Assembly: GCF_018474015.1 (NCBI RefSeq)
Contig: NZ_JAHCSG010000001.1
Span: forward strand, 248,001-312,000
Length of the DNA stretch: 64,000 bases
Direction of reading: 5' to 3'
Origin: Williamsia sp. CHRR-6
GTDB lineage: Bacteria; Actinomycetota; Actinomycetes; Mycobacteriales; Mycobacteriaceae
Part shown: piece by piece, positions 18,751 to 26,860 of the stretch
Numbering within the stretch: the first letter of the stretch is position 1
How the letters are laid out: each line of letters starts with the position of its first letter
Notes under the pieces: model-generated
Database searches by the model: none
What the model was told of the DNA's origin: nothing
What the model saw: only the letters and a program-made list of their open reading frames with translations
Made by a program: the position numbers and the translations under genes

Positions 18751-19308
18751 TCACCGCTCCGAGGTGGCACCGGGTTCGTCGCTGGTGAACCCGATCGTGT
18801 TGAGCAGGGACGCATCTCGCGCCTGCTGTCGCTGAGCCTGCCCTTGCGCGCGCAGGTGGTCGTACCACCGCTCGATGATCCGCCCCTGTAGGCCGAACAT
18901 CTCCTTCTCCTCGTCGGGTTCGGCGTGGTCGAACCCCAGTAGATGCAACACCCCGTGCACGGTCAACACCACCAGCTCGTGTTCCACCGGGTGCCCGGCC
19001 GTGGCGGCCTGGGTGGCGGCGAACTCAGGGCAGATCACGATGTCACCCAGCATGGCCGGGCCCGGATCGGGTGCGTCGGGACGTCCACCCGGGGTGAGCT
19101 CGTCCATGGGGAAGCTCATCACGTCGGTGGGTCCGGGCAGATCCATCCACCGCATGTGGAGTTCGGCCATCGTCTCGGTGTCGACCAGCGCCATCGACAG
19201 CTCGGCTCCGGGATGGACGTCCATCGCGGCCAGCGCGAAGTCGGCGACGTCGACCAGGGTGCGTTCGGGCACCTCGATCCCGGACTCGTTGGAGATCTCG
19301 ATGCTCAT
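18751..19308 (-). CDS. ybeY: Endoribonuclease YbeY
   Basis: 185 residues from ATG 19308. The open frame upstream overlaps phoH and is not conserved. YbeY is a zinc-dependent RNase for 16S rRNA 3'-end maturation and ribosome quality control. The metal site [11 protein letters not shown] is intact, and [18 protein letters not shown] is typical. The tail after FDH is longer than in E. coli and rich in Gln and Arg. It follows phoH closely, a conserved pairing. Confidence 0.93.
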   Translation of the reverse strand: MSIEISNESGIEVPERTLVDVADFALAAMDVHPGAELSMALVDTETMAELHMRWMDLPGPTDVMSFPMDELTPGGRPDAPDPGPAMLGDIVICPEFAATQAATAGHPVEHELVVLTVHGVLHLLGFDHAEPDEEKEMFGLQGRIIERWYDHLRAQGQAQRQQARDASLLNTIGFTSDEPGATSER

Positions 19309-19345
19309 CGGCGCGGACTCCGGCGCCGATCGCCGCGGCGTGGGT

Positions 19346-20383
19346 TCACGATCGGCGGCCGTTCCCAGCGGCGCGACGATCGGCTCGGTTACCCACGAAC
19401 CCACGCGACTCCGCGTCCCGCCCGTAGGCGTCGACAATGTCGGCCACCAGCCGGTGACGCACCACATCAGCGCTGGTCAACGTGGCGAAATGGATGTCGT
19501 CGATGCCGTCGAGGATGCGGGCGGCCGCACGGAGTCCGCTCTCGGCCCCGCCCGGCAGGTCGACCTGCGTCACGTCACCGGTGACGACCACCTTGGACCC
19601 GAATCCCAACCGGGTCAGGAACATCTTCATCTGTTCACCCGTGGTGTTCTGCGCCTCGTCGAGGATGATGAACGCGTCGTTGAGGGTGCGGCCACGCATG
19701 TAGGCCAGAGGGGCAACCTCGATCACGCCTGCGGCCATCAACTTCGGGATCGCGTCGGGATCCATCATGTCGTGCAGCGCATCGTGCAGCGGCCGCAGGT
19801 AGGGGTCGATCTTGTCGTGCAGGGTGCCCGGCAGGAAGCCAAGCCGCTCACCGGCCTCCACGGCCGGGCGGGTCAGGATGATGCGGCTGACCGCCTTGGC
19901 CTGCAGCGACTGCACCGCTTTGGCCATGGCCAGATACGTCTTGCCGGTACCTGCGGGCCCCATACCGAACACGATGGTGTTGGTGTCGATGGCGTCGACG
20001 TAGCGCTTCTGGTTCAGCGTCTTGGGTCGGATCGTCTTGCCACGACGGGAGATGATGTCGAGACTGAGCACTTCGGCCGGGGACTCGCCGGATCCGTCGG
20101 TCAACATCGACACGCTGCGCCCGACCAGGTCCGGGGTGAGCGCGGTCCCACGCTTGACCACCGAGATCAGTTCGGCCAGAACACGTTCGGCGGTGGCCAC
20201 GTCGGTACCCGAACCAGTGAGGGTCACCCGGTTGCCGCGTACGTGGATGTCGGCTCCGAGAGCGGCCTCGATCGCGCGCAGATTCGCATCCCGCGTGCCC
20301 AACAGCCCGAAGATGACATCCTGGGAGACCTCCATCGTGGACTCCACCCGAGCGGGGCGTCCTGCTGCGTCGGCGTCGGTCAC
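19346..20383 (-). CDS. phoH: PhoH-like ATPase
   Basis: 345 residues from a GTG at 20383 with GAGGAG upstream. Longer starts translate non-conserved Arg-rich sequence. An N-terminal KH-like region ([20 protein letters not shown]) precedes the ATPase domain with Walker [33 protein letters not shown] and Walker [13 protein letters not shown]. Linked to ybeY and RNA metabolism in most bacteria. Despite the name there is no sign of phosphate regulation here. Confidence 0.92.
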   Translation of the reverse strand: MTDADAAGRPARVESTMEVSQDVIFGLLGTRDANLRAIEAALGADIHVRGNRVTLTGSGTDVATAERVLAELISVVKRGTALTPDLVGRSVSMLTDGSGESPAEVLSLDIISRRGKTIRPKTLNQKRYVDAIDTNTIVFGMGPAGTGKTYLAMAKAVQSLQAKAVSRIILTRPAVEAGERLGFLPGTLHDKIDPYLRPLHDALHDMMDPDAIPKLMAAGVIEVAPLAYMRGRTLNDAFIILDEAQNTTGEQMKMFLTRLGFGSKVVVTGDVTQVDLPGGAESGLRAAARILDGIDDIHFATLTSADVVRHRLVADIVDAYGRDAESRGFVGNRADRRAAGNGRRS

Positions 20384-20562
20384 GTGGTGGATCGCTCCTC
20401 GTCGGGTCGGACACGAACCGCGAACGCGGTGTCGGGTCGAGTATCGGCATCGAGGTCGGTCGTGACCCCGATCGCATCGCACCTGCAGTCTACTGCCCCT
20501 CGATCGACGGGCTCGTGGAGTTTCCTGCTCAGACCGCACCCTCCCCCGCCGACGACCGGTTC

Positions 20563-21342
20563 TCAGATGCCCAGCCGGCGCAGGGTCTCGCGATGACCTC
20601 GGCTGTTGGGGTCGACGAACGCATCGTGTCCCTCACCGGCGACGATCACCATCTCCGCCGACTGACCCCGGGCCCGTACCGACTCGACGTAGGCGCTGCT
20701 GACCCGATGGTCGATCGCGTCGTCGAGTTCCCCGTGGATCGCCACCACATGCGCGTCGAACACCCGTGCGCGGATCGGGGACGCGTCTCGATACCGATGC
20801 GGAGTGTCGGCATAGGGCGCTCCGATGAAGCGTTCGAGCGCCAGATGACCGCGCTGACCCGCGGCCTCGAGATCGGTGGCGGCCGCCTGCAGGATCACCG
20901 TCCGCACCCGGGTGGTCTGGGTCCGGGCACCCAGACGAGCAACGGCCCACAGTGCGAGTTGCCCTCCAGCGGAGTGCCCCACCACCGCGACGTCGTCCCA
21001 GGCGACTCGCTGGGCGAGCTCGACCGGCAGCGCGCACCGGACCGAGGTGTCGAGGGCCGACAACGCGTTGGCGACGTCGTATCCCGTGCGGGGCCACCCA
21101 CCCCCGTGCTCGCCCACGCGTCGGTATTCCACGTTCCACACGACCGCGCCGCGAGCGGCCAGATCGCGCGCGACCGGTGTCTCGACCACCAGCGCGAACT
21201 CGGTGGACCAGTACCCACCGTGTACGACGACCACCAGCGGGACGGGGCGACCCTCGGCCGCCGAAGCCGGATCGGCCACCGGGAGGTAGAGATGACCGAA
21301 CTGAGATCGACTGTCCCCGTAGCTGATCCGCTGTCGGATCAT
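20563..21342 (-). CDS. Alpha/beta hydrolase, esterase/peptidase S9-like
   Basis: 259 residues from ATG 21342, one base after the rsmE stop. The fold signals are VVVVHGGYW (oxyanion region), the nucleophile elbow VVGHSAGGQLALW, acid IHGELDDAID and catalytic His in GEGHDAFVD. There is no signal peptide. It resembles kynurenine-formamidase-like or acyl-esterase families, but the substrate cannot be called. Tight linkage suggests it is translated with RsmE. Confidence 0.85.
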   Translation of the reverse strand: MIRQRISYGDSRSQFGHLYLPVADPASAAEGRPVPLVVVVHGGYWSTEFALVVETPVARDLAARGAVVWNVEYRRVGEHGGGWPRTGYDVANALSALDTSVRCALPVELAQRVAWDDVAVVGHSAGGQLALWAVARLGARTQTTRVRTVILQAAATDLEAAGQRGHLALERFIGAPYADTPHRYRDASPIRARVFDAHVVAIHGELDDAIDHRVSSAYVESVRARGQSAEMVIVAGEGHDAFVDPNSRGHRETLRRLGI

Positions 21343-21343
21343 C

Positions 21344-22108
21344 TCAGCGGTCCCGTCCGCGGGCCCATCGATCGGTGAGGACGCCGATGGCGCCCAGCGC
21401 GACCGCCGCTGCCGTGGAGGTCCGCAGCACCTCCGGTCCCAGCGCCACCGGGATCCCACCGAGAGCGCGGAAGTCCTCGAGCTCGCCGGGATCGATCCCA
21501 CCCTCCGGGCCCACGATCAACACCACCTCGTTCGCTGCGTTCAGCGGCAGATCAGCCAACGACCGCGCCCCGTCCTCGTGCAGCACCGCCACCACTCCGC
21601 CACCTCCGACCACGTCACTGACCAGCGACCGCACCGACGCCGTGCCGGCCGGACCTTCGACGAGTGGAACACACGGACGGCGGCTCTGCTTGGCTGCGGT
21701 GCGAGCGACCATGCGCCACTTGGCGATCCCTTTCTCGGCACGCGGACCCACCCAGCGGGTGACACACCGCGCGCTCTGCCAGGCCACGATCCGATCGACG
21801 CCGGCCTCGGTGGCCAGCTCCACCACCAACTCCGATCGCTCCGATTTCGGCAGGGCCTGCACCAGGGTCACCCTCGGCGTCGGTGCTGCGACGGTGGTGT
21901 GATCGAGTGCCCGGAGTACCAGCCGGTCCTTGCCCGAGGTGTCGGTCACCTCGCAGGTCGCCACCGTCCCCAACCCGTCGGAGGCCAGCACCTGATCCCC
22001 CACCCGGATGCGGGTGACGGTGAGGGCGTGGTGACCTTCGACGCCGGTGAGCTCGGCGGTCTGTCCGACGGATGGGACGGAGTCGATCCAGAACAGCGGC
22101 GGGGTCAT
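21344..22108 (-). CDS. rsmE: 16S rRNA (uracil-1498-N3)-methyltransferase
   Basis: 254 residues. It methylates N3 of U1498 in the decoding centre using SAM. The N-terminal PUA-like part has LTGVEGHHALTVTRIRVGDQ. The SPOUT knot has VVLIVGPEGGIDPGELEDF and ALGPEVLRTSTAA, which form the SAM pocket. The gene is next to dnaJ2, a widespread arrangement in Gram-positive bacteria. Confidence 0.95.
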   Translation of the reverse strand: MTPPLFWIDSVPSVGQTAELTGVEGHHALTVTRIRVGDQVLASDGLGTVATCEVTDTSGKDRLVLRALDHTTVAAPTPRVTLVQALPKSERSELVVELATEAGVDRIVAWQSARCVTRWVGPRAEKGIAKWRMVARTAAKQSRRPCVPLVEGPAGTASVRSLVSDVVGGGGVVAVLHEDGARSLADLPLNAANEVVLIVGPEGGIDPGELEDFRALGGIPVALGPEVLRTSTAAAVALGAIGVLTDRWARGRDR

Positions 22109-22147
22109 GGCGTGGGCGAAGGTCCTGGTCGGGGGCCTGGTCGGACG

Positions 22148-23296
22148 TCAGCGCCCGGCGAAGGCGTTGCGCAACCGCGAGAACAGGCCGCCGTGGGTAG
22201 CCGTCGAACTGTCGACCAGTTCGAGCCGTTCGTTCGGCGACACCTCGCGATAGGCCTTGAGTTTTTGGACCTGCTTGTGATCGAGCTTGGTCGGCACCAC
22301 CACATCGAGGTGCACGTGCAGGGATCCCCGCACACCGGTGTGCAGGTGGGGCATTCCCTGGCCCTTGATCTTGACGATCTGCCCAGGCTGCGTGCCGGGT
22401 TCGACGGTGACGGTGGCGGTACCGCCCAGCACGGTGTCCACATCGATCGACGACCCCAGCGCGGCATCGACCATGGGGACCCGCACCGTGCAGTGCAGGT
22501 CGTCGCCGTCGCGCATGAACACGTCGTGCTGTTGCTGCACCACCTCGACGTAGAGGTCACCGGCCGGCCCGCCACCGGGACCCACCTCGCCTTGGCCTTG
22601 CAGACGCACCCGCATGCCCTCACCGACGCCGGCCGGGATCTTGACGGTCATGGTGCGACGTGACCGCACGCGGCCGTCGCCGGCACATTTGCGGCATGGG
22701 TCCGGGATGGTCTGCCCGGTACCCGCACACTGGGGACACGGGCGCGACGTCATCACCTGGCCGAGGAACGAGCGCTGCACCGACTGGATCTCGCCGGCGC
22801 CTTTGCAGATGTCACAGTTGACCGGCTTGCTGCCCTCGTGGCCGCCCGAACCCTTGCAGGTGTCACACAACACCGCGGTGTCGACGGTGACCTCTTTGGC
22901 CACCCCGGCCGCACACTCGTCGAGGTCGAGCTGCATCCGCAGCAACGCGTCGGAACCGGGCTGCACACGACCGCGGGGTCCCCGCGACCCGCCGGCGGCA
23001 CCGGCACCGAAGAACGCCTCGAACACATCGCCCAGGCCGCCGCCACCGAAGCCGCCGAACCCGCCCCCAGATCCGGCTGTGGCCATCGGGTCGCCCCCGG
23101 CGTCGACGATGCGCCGCTTCTCGGGATCGCTGAGCACCTCGTAGGCGGTCGACACCTCGGCGAACCGCTGTTGCGCGGCCTCATCGGGGTTGACGTCGGG
23201 GTGGAGTTCGCGCGCGAGCTTGCGGTAGGCGCGCTTGATCTCCGTCTCGCTCGCCCCGGGTTCGACACCTAGGGTCCGGTAGTAGTCACGTGCCAC
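22148..23296 (-). CDS. dnaJ2: Co-chaperone DnaJ (DnaJ2, HrcA-linked)
   Basis: 382 residues from a GTG at 23296 with GAAGGA upstream. The J domain has [14 protein letters not shown] with the HPD triad. A Gly/Phe-rich region follows near residues 70-95. Four zinc repeats are visible: [24 protein letters not shown] and [10 protein letters not shown]-terminal substrate-binding domain completes a type I DnaJ. It is downstream of hrcA, so it is probably under HrcA control. Confidence 0.96.
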   Translation of the reverse strand: MARDYYRTLGVEPGASETEIKRAYRKLARELHPDVNPDEAAQQRFAEVSTAYEVLSDPEKRRIVDAGGDPMATAGSGGGFGGFGGGGLGDVFEAFFGAGAAGGSRGPRGRVQPGSDALLRMQLDLDECAAGVAKEVTVDTAVLCDTCKGSGGHEGSKPVNCDICKGAGEIQSVQRSFLGQVMTSRPCPQCAGTGQTIPDPCRKCAGDGRVRSRRTMTVKIPAGVGEGMRVRLQGQGEVGPGGGPAGDLYVEVVQQQHDVFMRDGDDLHCTVRVPMVDAALGSSIDVDTVLGGTATVTVEPGTQPGQIVKIKGQGMPHLHTGVRGSLHVHLDVVVPTKLDHKQVQKLKAYREVSPNERLELVDSSTATHGGLFSRLRNAFAGR

Positions 23297-23434
23297 GGCG
23301 CAGCAATGTCCTTCGCTCGATGTCGGAGAGGGCGTCACCGACGCGGTCTCCGGTCGGGGCCGATGAGGTGGCCTCCGCTGGTGTTACGACTCAACAGTTC
23401 TCAGACGCGGCCCGACACGAGGTGTCGGGCCGCT

Positions 23435-24469
23435 TCAACGTTCGGCGAGCACCTCGCCGACATATCGGGCAACGGCCGCGACCGAGGCGATTGTTCCCGG
23501 GTAGTCCATCCGCGTGGGCCCGACCACCCCCAGACCACCGAAGACCGTTCCCGGAGCACCGTACCCGGTGGACACGACCGCAGCGCCACGCAGGTTCTCG
23601 GTGCGGGTCTCCTCACCGATGCGTACCGTCACCGTGCCCGGCAGCTGAGCCGCCGCCAACAGCTTGAGGACCACCACCTGCTCCTCGAGCGCTTCGAGCA
23701 CCGAGTCCATCGACCCCGACACCGGTGAGAAGTCGGCAGCCGAGCGCGCCAGGTTGGAGGTGCCGCCCAAGACCAGACGGTCGTCGGAGCGCTCGACGAG
23801 AGTTTCCACGAGGACCGTGGCGACGTTGATGACCGCGGCGCGGATGTCCTCCGGCGCTGACGTGGCCAGCTCGGCCACCGCCTGTGAGGCGACCTCGAGG
23901 CGCTGACCGTGCAGGGCCGCAGAGAACATGTCGCGCAACCGTGCAACCTCGTCGTCGCTCAACTCAGCGGAGAGCTCGACCATCCGCTGCTCCACCCGAC
24001 CGGAGTCGGTGATGACCACCAGCAGCAGCCGCGAAGCACTGAGGGTGACCACCTCGAGGTGGCGCACCGTGGCCGAGGACAGCGTCGGGTATTGGATGAT
24101 CGCCACCTGGCGGGTGAGTTGGGCCAGCAGCCGCACCGAACGCCGCAGCACGTCGTCGAGGTCGATCCCGGAGTCGAGGAAGCTCAGGATGGCGCGACGC
24201 TCGACCGAAGAGAGCGGCTTGACCTCGGAGATCCGATCGACGAACAGCCGATATCCCTTGTCGGTGGGCACCCGCCCGGAGCTGGTGTGCGGCTGGGCGA
24301 TGTACCCCTCGGCCTCCAACACGGCCATGTCGTTGCGGATGGTCGCACTGGACACTCCCAGCTGGTGGCGCTCGACGAGCGCTTTCGAGCCGATCGGTTC
24401 CTGGGTCGCCACGTAGTCGGTGACGATGGCCCGCAGGACCTCGAATCGACGTTCATCGGTGCTGGACAC
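23435..24469 (-). CDS. hrcA: Heat-inducible transcription repressor HrcA
   Basis: 344 residues. The start is GTG 24469: a textbook GGAGGTGA lies 5 nt upstream, and [16 protein letters not shown] aligns with known HrcA N-termini. The ATG 15 nt earlier overlaps that site and is less likely. HrcA represses class I heat-shock genes at CIRCE elements. The winged helix is near residues 1-80 ([19 protein letters not shown]) and the GAF-like dimer domain follows. I see no CIRCE repeat in front of hrcA itself. Confidence 0.95.
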   Translation of the reverse strand: MSSTDERRFEVLRAIVTDYVATQEPIGSKALVERHQLGVSSATIRNDMAVLEAEGYIAQPHTSSGRVPTDKGYRLFVDRISEVKPLSSVERRAILSFLDSGIDLDDVLRRSVRLLAQLTRQVAIIQYPTLSSATVRHLEVVTLSASRLLLVVITDSGRVEQRMVELSAELSDDEVARLRDMFSAALHGQRLEVASQAVAELATSAPEDIRAAVINVATVLVETLVERSDDRLVLGGTSNLARSAADFSPVSGSMDSVLEALEEQVVVLKLLAAAQLPGTVTVRIGEETRTENLRGAAVVSTGYGAPGTVFGGLGVVGPTRMDYPGTIASVAAVARYVGEVLAER

Positions 24470-24577
24470 GTAGTTCACCTCCATCGTCTCGTGTGCGCTG
24501 CCCCGGGGCGCCAGCTCGCCGTTGCGCCCGGGCGCGCCCCTCGAGTTTACGGAGGTTGCGGGCCTGAAGGTGTGACC

Positions 24578-24603
24578 GCGACCCCACTGCGGTGTCGGGT
24601 CGC
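24578..24603. promoter_or_regulatory. Inverted repeat in the divergent hrcA / Rv2375-like region
   Basis: Arms GCGACCC (24578-24584) and GGGTCGC (24597-24603) enclose a smaller CAC/GTG stem, with a 2-nt bulge. The element lies about 70 bp before the plus-strand gene. It does not match CIRCE. It may be an operator or a 5'-leader hairpin. Its role is unknown. Confidence 0.35.
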
Positions 24604-24674
24604 TCTAAGGTGGGCGGGGTCGGGGCAGGTCGTCGTCACGCCGAGGGGGGCCACGTGTTTGTCGAGGGTGAACT

Positions 24675-25298
24675 GTGATCTTCAAAGGTGTTCGAAACGG
24701 TAAGCCGTACCCCGAGCACGGGCTGACCATGCGCGAGTGGGCGCAGATACCGCCACGACAGTTTCGCCTGGACCAGTTGACCACGGTCACCACGGCCCTC
24801 GCGTTGGACAAGTTGTTGTCCGAGGACTCGACGTTCTACGGCGACCTGTTCGCCCATGCGGTTCGCTGGCAGGGCGAAACGTACCTCGAAGACGGCCTGC
24901 ACCGCGCGGTCCGATCTGCCCTGCGCAACCGGCACGTCATCCACGCCCGGCTGCTCGATCTCGACTCCCGCGGTGCCCCCGACGCGACCTCTGCTGCGAC
25001 GAGCGGGGACACCGCATGCAACTCGGATGTTCCCGGGGCGGACCTCGTGGACTCCGAGGTCGACGGCGAATCGGGCCACGACCTGTCCCGACCTGACGAC
25101 ATCGACTCTGCCGCCGATCAGCCCACCGAGCCGATCCTGCTGCCCGCCGAGGTGGGCGTCGACGCCGCGCCGCCCACCGGTACCGATCCGTCCGACGACG
25201 CAACGCTCAGCGCGCCGTCAACACCTGCCGAACCACCGCATCGGCCAGCAGACGTCCACGGTTGGACAGCACCACCCGATCTCCCCGACGCACGGTGA
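24675..25298 (+). CDS. Conserved hypothetical protein, Rv2375-like with acidic C-terminal extension
   Basis: 207 residues. The first 105 or so (MIFKGVRNGKPYPEHGLTMR onward, with LSEDSTFYGDLFAHAVRWQG) look like the conserved Rv2375 domain, whose function is unknown. The remaining hundred residues are acidic, Pro/Ala/Thr-rich and probably disordered. They overlap the 3' end of hemW on the other strand by 92 bp. That antisense overlap and the low complexity make the exact C-terminus less certain. Confidence 0.7.
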   Translation: MIFKGVRNGKPYPEHGLTMREWAQIPPRQFRLDQLTTVTTALALDKLLSEDSTFYGDLFAHAVRWQGETYLEDGLHRAVRSALRNRHVIHARLLDLDSRGAPDATSAATSGDTACNSDVPGADLVDSEVDGESGHDLSRPDDIDSAADQPTEPILLPAEVGVDAAPPTGTDPSDDATLSAPSTPAEPPHRPADVHGWTAPPDLPDAR

Positions 25299-26412
25299 GA
25301 CCGGCGGCCGCGGTCTGATCGACCTGCGCGCGCTCGGCATCGTCGAGTTCGTCCAGGGCCAGCCCGGTTCGCCGCCGCAACGCGAGCATGACGCGTTCGG
25401 TGTGCTGTTCGTCGACGGTCAACTCCTCGATGGCCGCGACCGGCGACGACCCGGCGGCCAGGGTGGTCGCGTATCGGGCGGGATGCCTGAGGTTCGACCA
25501 CCGCACCCCGTTGACATGTGAGTGCGCCCCCGGTCCCACACCCCACCAGTCAGCACTGTCCCAGTAGCCCAGGTTGTGTCGGCACTGCGCCGACTCGTCC
25601 CCGCCGCGCGCCCAGTTCGACACCTCGTACCAGGGCAGCCCCGCTGCGGCGAGCCGTGCGTCGATCGCCTCGTAGCGGTCGGCCAGCACGTCGTCGTCGG
25701 GGGCGGGCAGCTCGCCGCGCCGCACCCGGCGGGCCAGGGCCGTGCCGTCCTCGACGATCAGCGCATAGGCCGAGACATGGTCGACACCGGCCGCCAGCAC
25801 CGCGTCGAGGCTGGCGTCGAGGTCGGCGTCGGTCTCACCGGGGGTTCCGTAGATGAGGTCGAGGTTGACGTGGTCGAAGCCCGCTGCCGCCGCCTCGGTG
25901 GCGGCCTGTACCGCGCGGCCCGGGGTGTGTACCCGGTCCAGGGTGGCCAGCACGTGCGGGGCCGCCGACTGCATGCCCAGCGACACCCGGGTGAACCCGG
26001 CGTCGCGCAGACCGTCGAAGAACGCCGGTGAGGTCGACTCAGGGTTCGACTCGGTGGTGATCTCGGCGTCGGATGCGAGGTCGAGATGTCGGCGCACCGT
26101 GTCCAGCACGGTCCGCAACCCAGATGCACCGAGCAACGAAGGTGTGCCACCGCCGACGAACACCGTGCGCACCGGCCTGCGGGGGGTCAGCATCCGCGCC
26201 GCGAGTGCCAGCTCGCGTTCGATCGCCGCAAACCACTGCTCAGGCGCAGAGTCAGTGCCCAACTCGCCTGCGGTGTAGGTGTTGAAGTCGCAGTAGCCGC
26301 AGCGCGTGGCGCAGAACGGGACGTGGACGTAGAGCCCCAGCTCGGTGTCGGGATCGATCCGCCCGGCGATCGGGGGTACCGGGCCCGCCGGCGACTCTGC
26401 TGCTGTGCTCAC
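25207..26412 (-). CDS. hemW: Radical SAM heme chaperone HemW-like protein
   Basis: 401 residues from GTG 26412 with AGAGGA upstream. The radical SAM cluster motif is CATRCGYC in YVHVPFCATRCGYCDFNTY. VFVGGGTPSLL and the HemW-type segment CRHNLGYWDSADWWGVGPGA follow. Such proteins were long called HemN or oxygen-independent coproporphyrinogen III oxidase. The HNxxYW motif and the absence of the HemN N-terminal extension favour the heme-chaperone assignment. Placement matches Rv2388c. Confidence 0.92.
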   Translation of the reverse strand: MSTAAESPAGPVPPIAGRIDPDTELGLYVHVPFCATRCGYCDFNTYTAGELGTDSAPEQWFAAIERELALAARMLTPRRPVRTVFVGGGTPSLLGASGLRTVLDTVRRHLDLASDAEITTESNPESTSPAFFDGLRDAGFTRVSLGMQSAAPHVLATLDRVHTPGRAVQAATEAAAAGFDHVNLDLIYGTPGETDADLDASLDAVLAAGVDHVSAYALIVEDGTALARRVRRGELPAPDDDVLADRYEAIDARLAAAGLPWYEVSNWARGGDESAQCRHNLGYWDSADWWGVGPGAHSHVNGVRWSNLRHPARYATTLAAGSSPVAAIEELTVDEQHTERVMLALRRRTGLALDELDDAERAQVDQTAAAGLTVRRGDRVVLSNRGRLLADAVVRQVLTAR

Positions 26413-26513
26413 ACTCTGATCATCCTCTGCCCGGCGGGGTCGACCGTCGTCAACCGTCGGGTGGGAATCACGTGGGTCCGACCGCGGTTGTCCCTTCACG
26501 GCATCTCCGGTGT

Positions 26514-26529
26514 GTGCGGGTACCCGCAC
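26514..26529. promoter_or_regulatory. Perfect 16-bp palindrome between hemW and the sulfur operon
   Basis: GTGCGGGTACCCGCAC is perfectly self-complementary with no spacer, typical of a homodimeric repressor site. It lies 100 bp upstream of hemW and about 80 bp upstream of the cysteine leader ORF, so it could control either gene. Confidence 0.45.
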
Positions 26530-26547
26530 GCACTGGACCGGAGGTGA

Positions 26548-26568
26548 TTTCGCTCACCGTGAGCGAAA
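26548..26568. promoter_or_regulatory. 9-bp inverted repeat upstream of the cysteine leader
   Basis: TTTCGCTCA (26548-26556) and TGAGCGAAA (26560-26568) are perfect arms with a CCG spacer. The site is 40 bp upstream of the leader ORF start, where a promoter for the sulfur operon is expected. This is consistent with a repressor or activator site in addition to attenuation. Confidence 0.5.
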
Positions 26569-26607
26569 GTTATCGCAAGTAGACGAGGCGAACCGACACG
26601 TGGCACG

Positions 26608-26697
26608 ATGACAAACGTGATCTCCCCCGGTGTGTGGCTGTCGCAGCGACGCCACATCGACCTCAAGCGTGTCTGCAGCGCATTCTGTCGTAGCTGA
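26608..26697 (+). CDS. Cysteine-codon leader peptide of the sulfite-reductase operon
   Basis: A 29-residue ORF with ATG at 26608 and TGA at 26695-26697, not followed by any domain. The core RRHIDLKRVCSAFC closely resembles the short putative leader peptides found upstream of sulfur-metabolism genes in actinomycetes (pattern R-R/L-H-x-D-L...R...S-A-x-C). Cysteine codons TGC (26674-26676) and TGT (26686-26688) sit near its end, the right place for ribosome stalling when Cys-tRNA is scarce. It lies 160 bp upstream of sirA. An in-frame GTG at 26617 is an alternative start. Confidence 0.75.
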   Translation: MTNVISPGVWLSQRRHIDLKRVCSAFCRS

Positions 26698-26737
26698 CCG
26701 CCCCGACGTCCGTCGAGGCCCCGACCCGTCGAGGCCT

Positions 26738-26810
26738 CGCACCGACCAGGGGTGCGGTTTCCACGTTTGCGCCCCACGTATGGATCACCACACGCACCGG
26801 GGCCGGTGCG
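26738..26810 (+). promoter_or_regulatory. Attenuator region: two hairpins with interchangeable arms
   Basis: Hairpin A pairs CGCACC (26738-26743) with GGTGCG (26751-26756). Hairpin B pairs CGCACCGG (26793-26800) with CCGGTGCG (26803-26810). Both use the same CGCACC/GGTGCG arms, so the 5' arm of A can also pair with the 3' arm of B and vice versa. Mutually exclusive pairings downstream of a cysteine-codon ORF are the layout of a translational attenuator. No T-run follows B, so control would be Rho-dependent or by translation initiation. Confidence 0.55.
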
Positions 26811-26860
26811 CATCACCACGACCGCCGCCGGCTCCATCCGACCCAGGAGCCACCACCTGA
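26780..26860 (+). CDS. Possible second upstream ORF coupled to sirA (TGATG)
   Basis: A 26-residue frame from ATG 26780 to TGA 26858-26860 (MDHHTHRGRCASPRP...). Its stop codon shares one base with the sirA ATG. It has one cysteine codon and spans hairpin B. Translation would open hairpin B and could re-initiate at sirA. The peptide itself shows no homology that I recognise, and its start lacks a good ribosome-binding site. Confidence 0.3.
   Translation: MDHHTHRGRCASPRPPPAPSDPGATT

Noticed and set aside
17401-18891. Plus-strand open frame of 496 codons opposite the CBS membrane protein
   Set aside because: His/Asp/Gly/Arg-rich antisense frame, typical of high-GC shadow ORFs. The minus-strand CorC-like gene explains the region.
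18875-20596. Plus-strand open frame of 573 codons opposite ybeY and phoH
   Set aside because: Antisense shadow over two conserved genes, with no recognisable domain or ribosome-binding site.
24469-24680. CIRCE element for HrcA
   Set aside because: I searched the hrcA upstream region by eye for TTAGCACTC-N9-GAGTGCTAA and found no convincing match. The inverted repeat at 24578-24603 has different arms.
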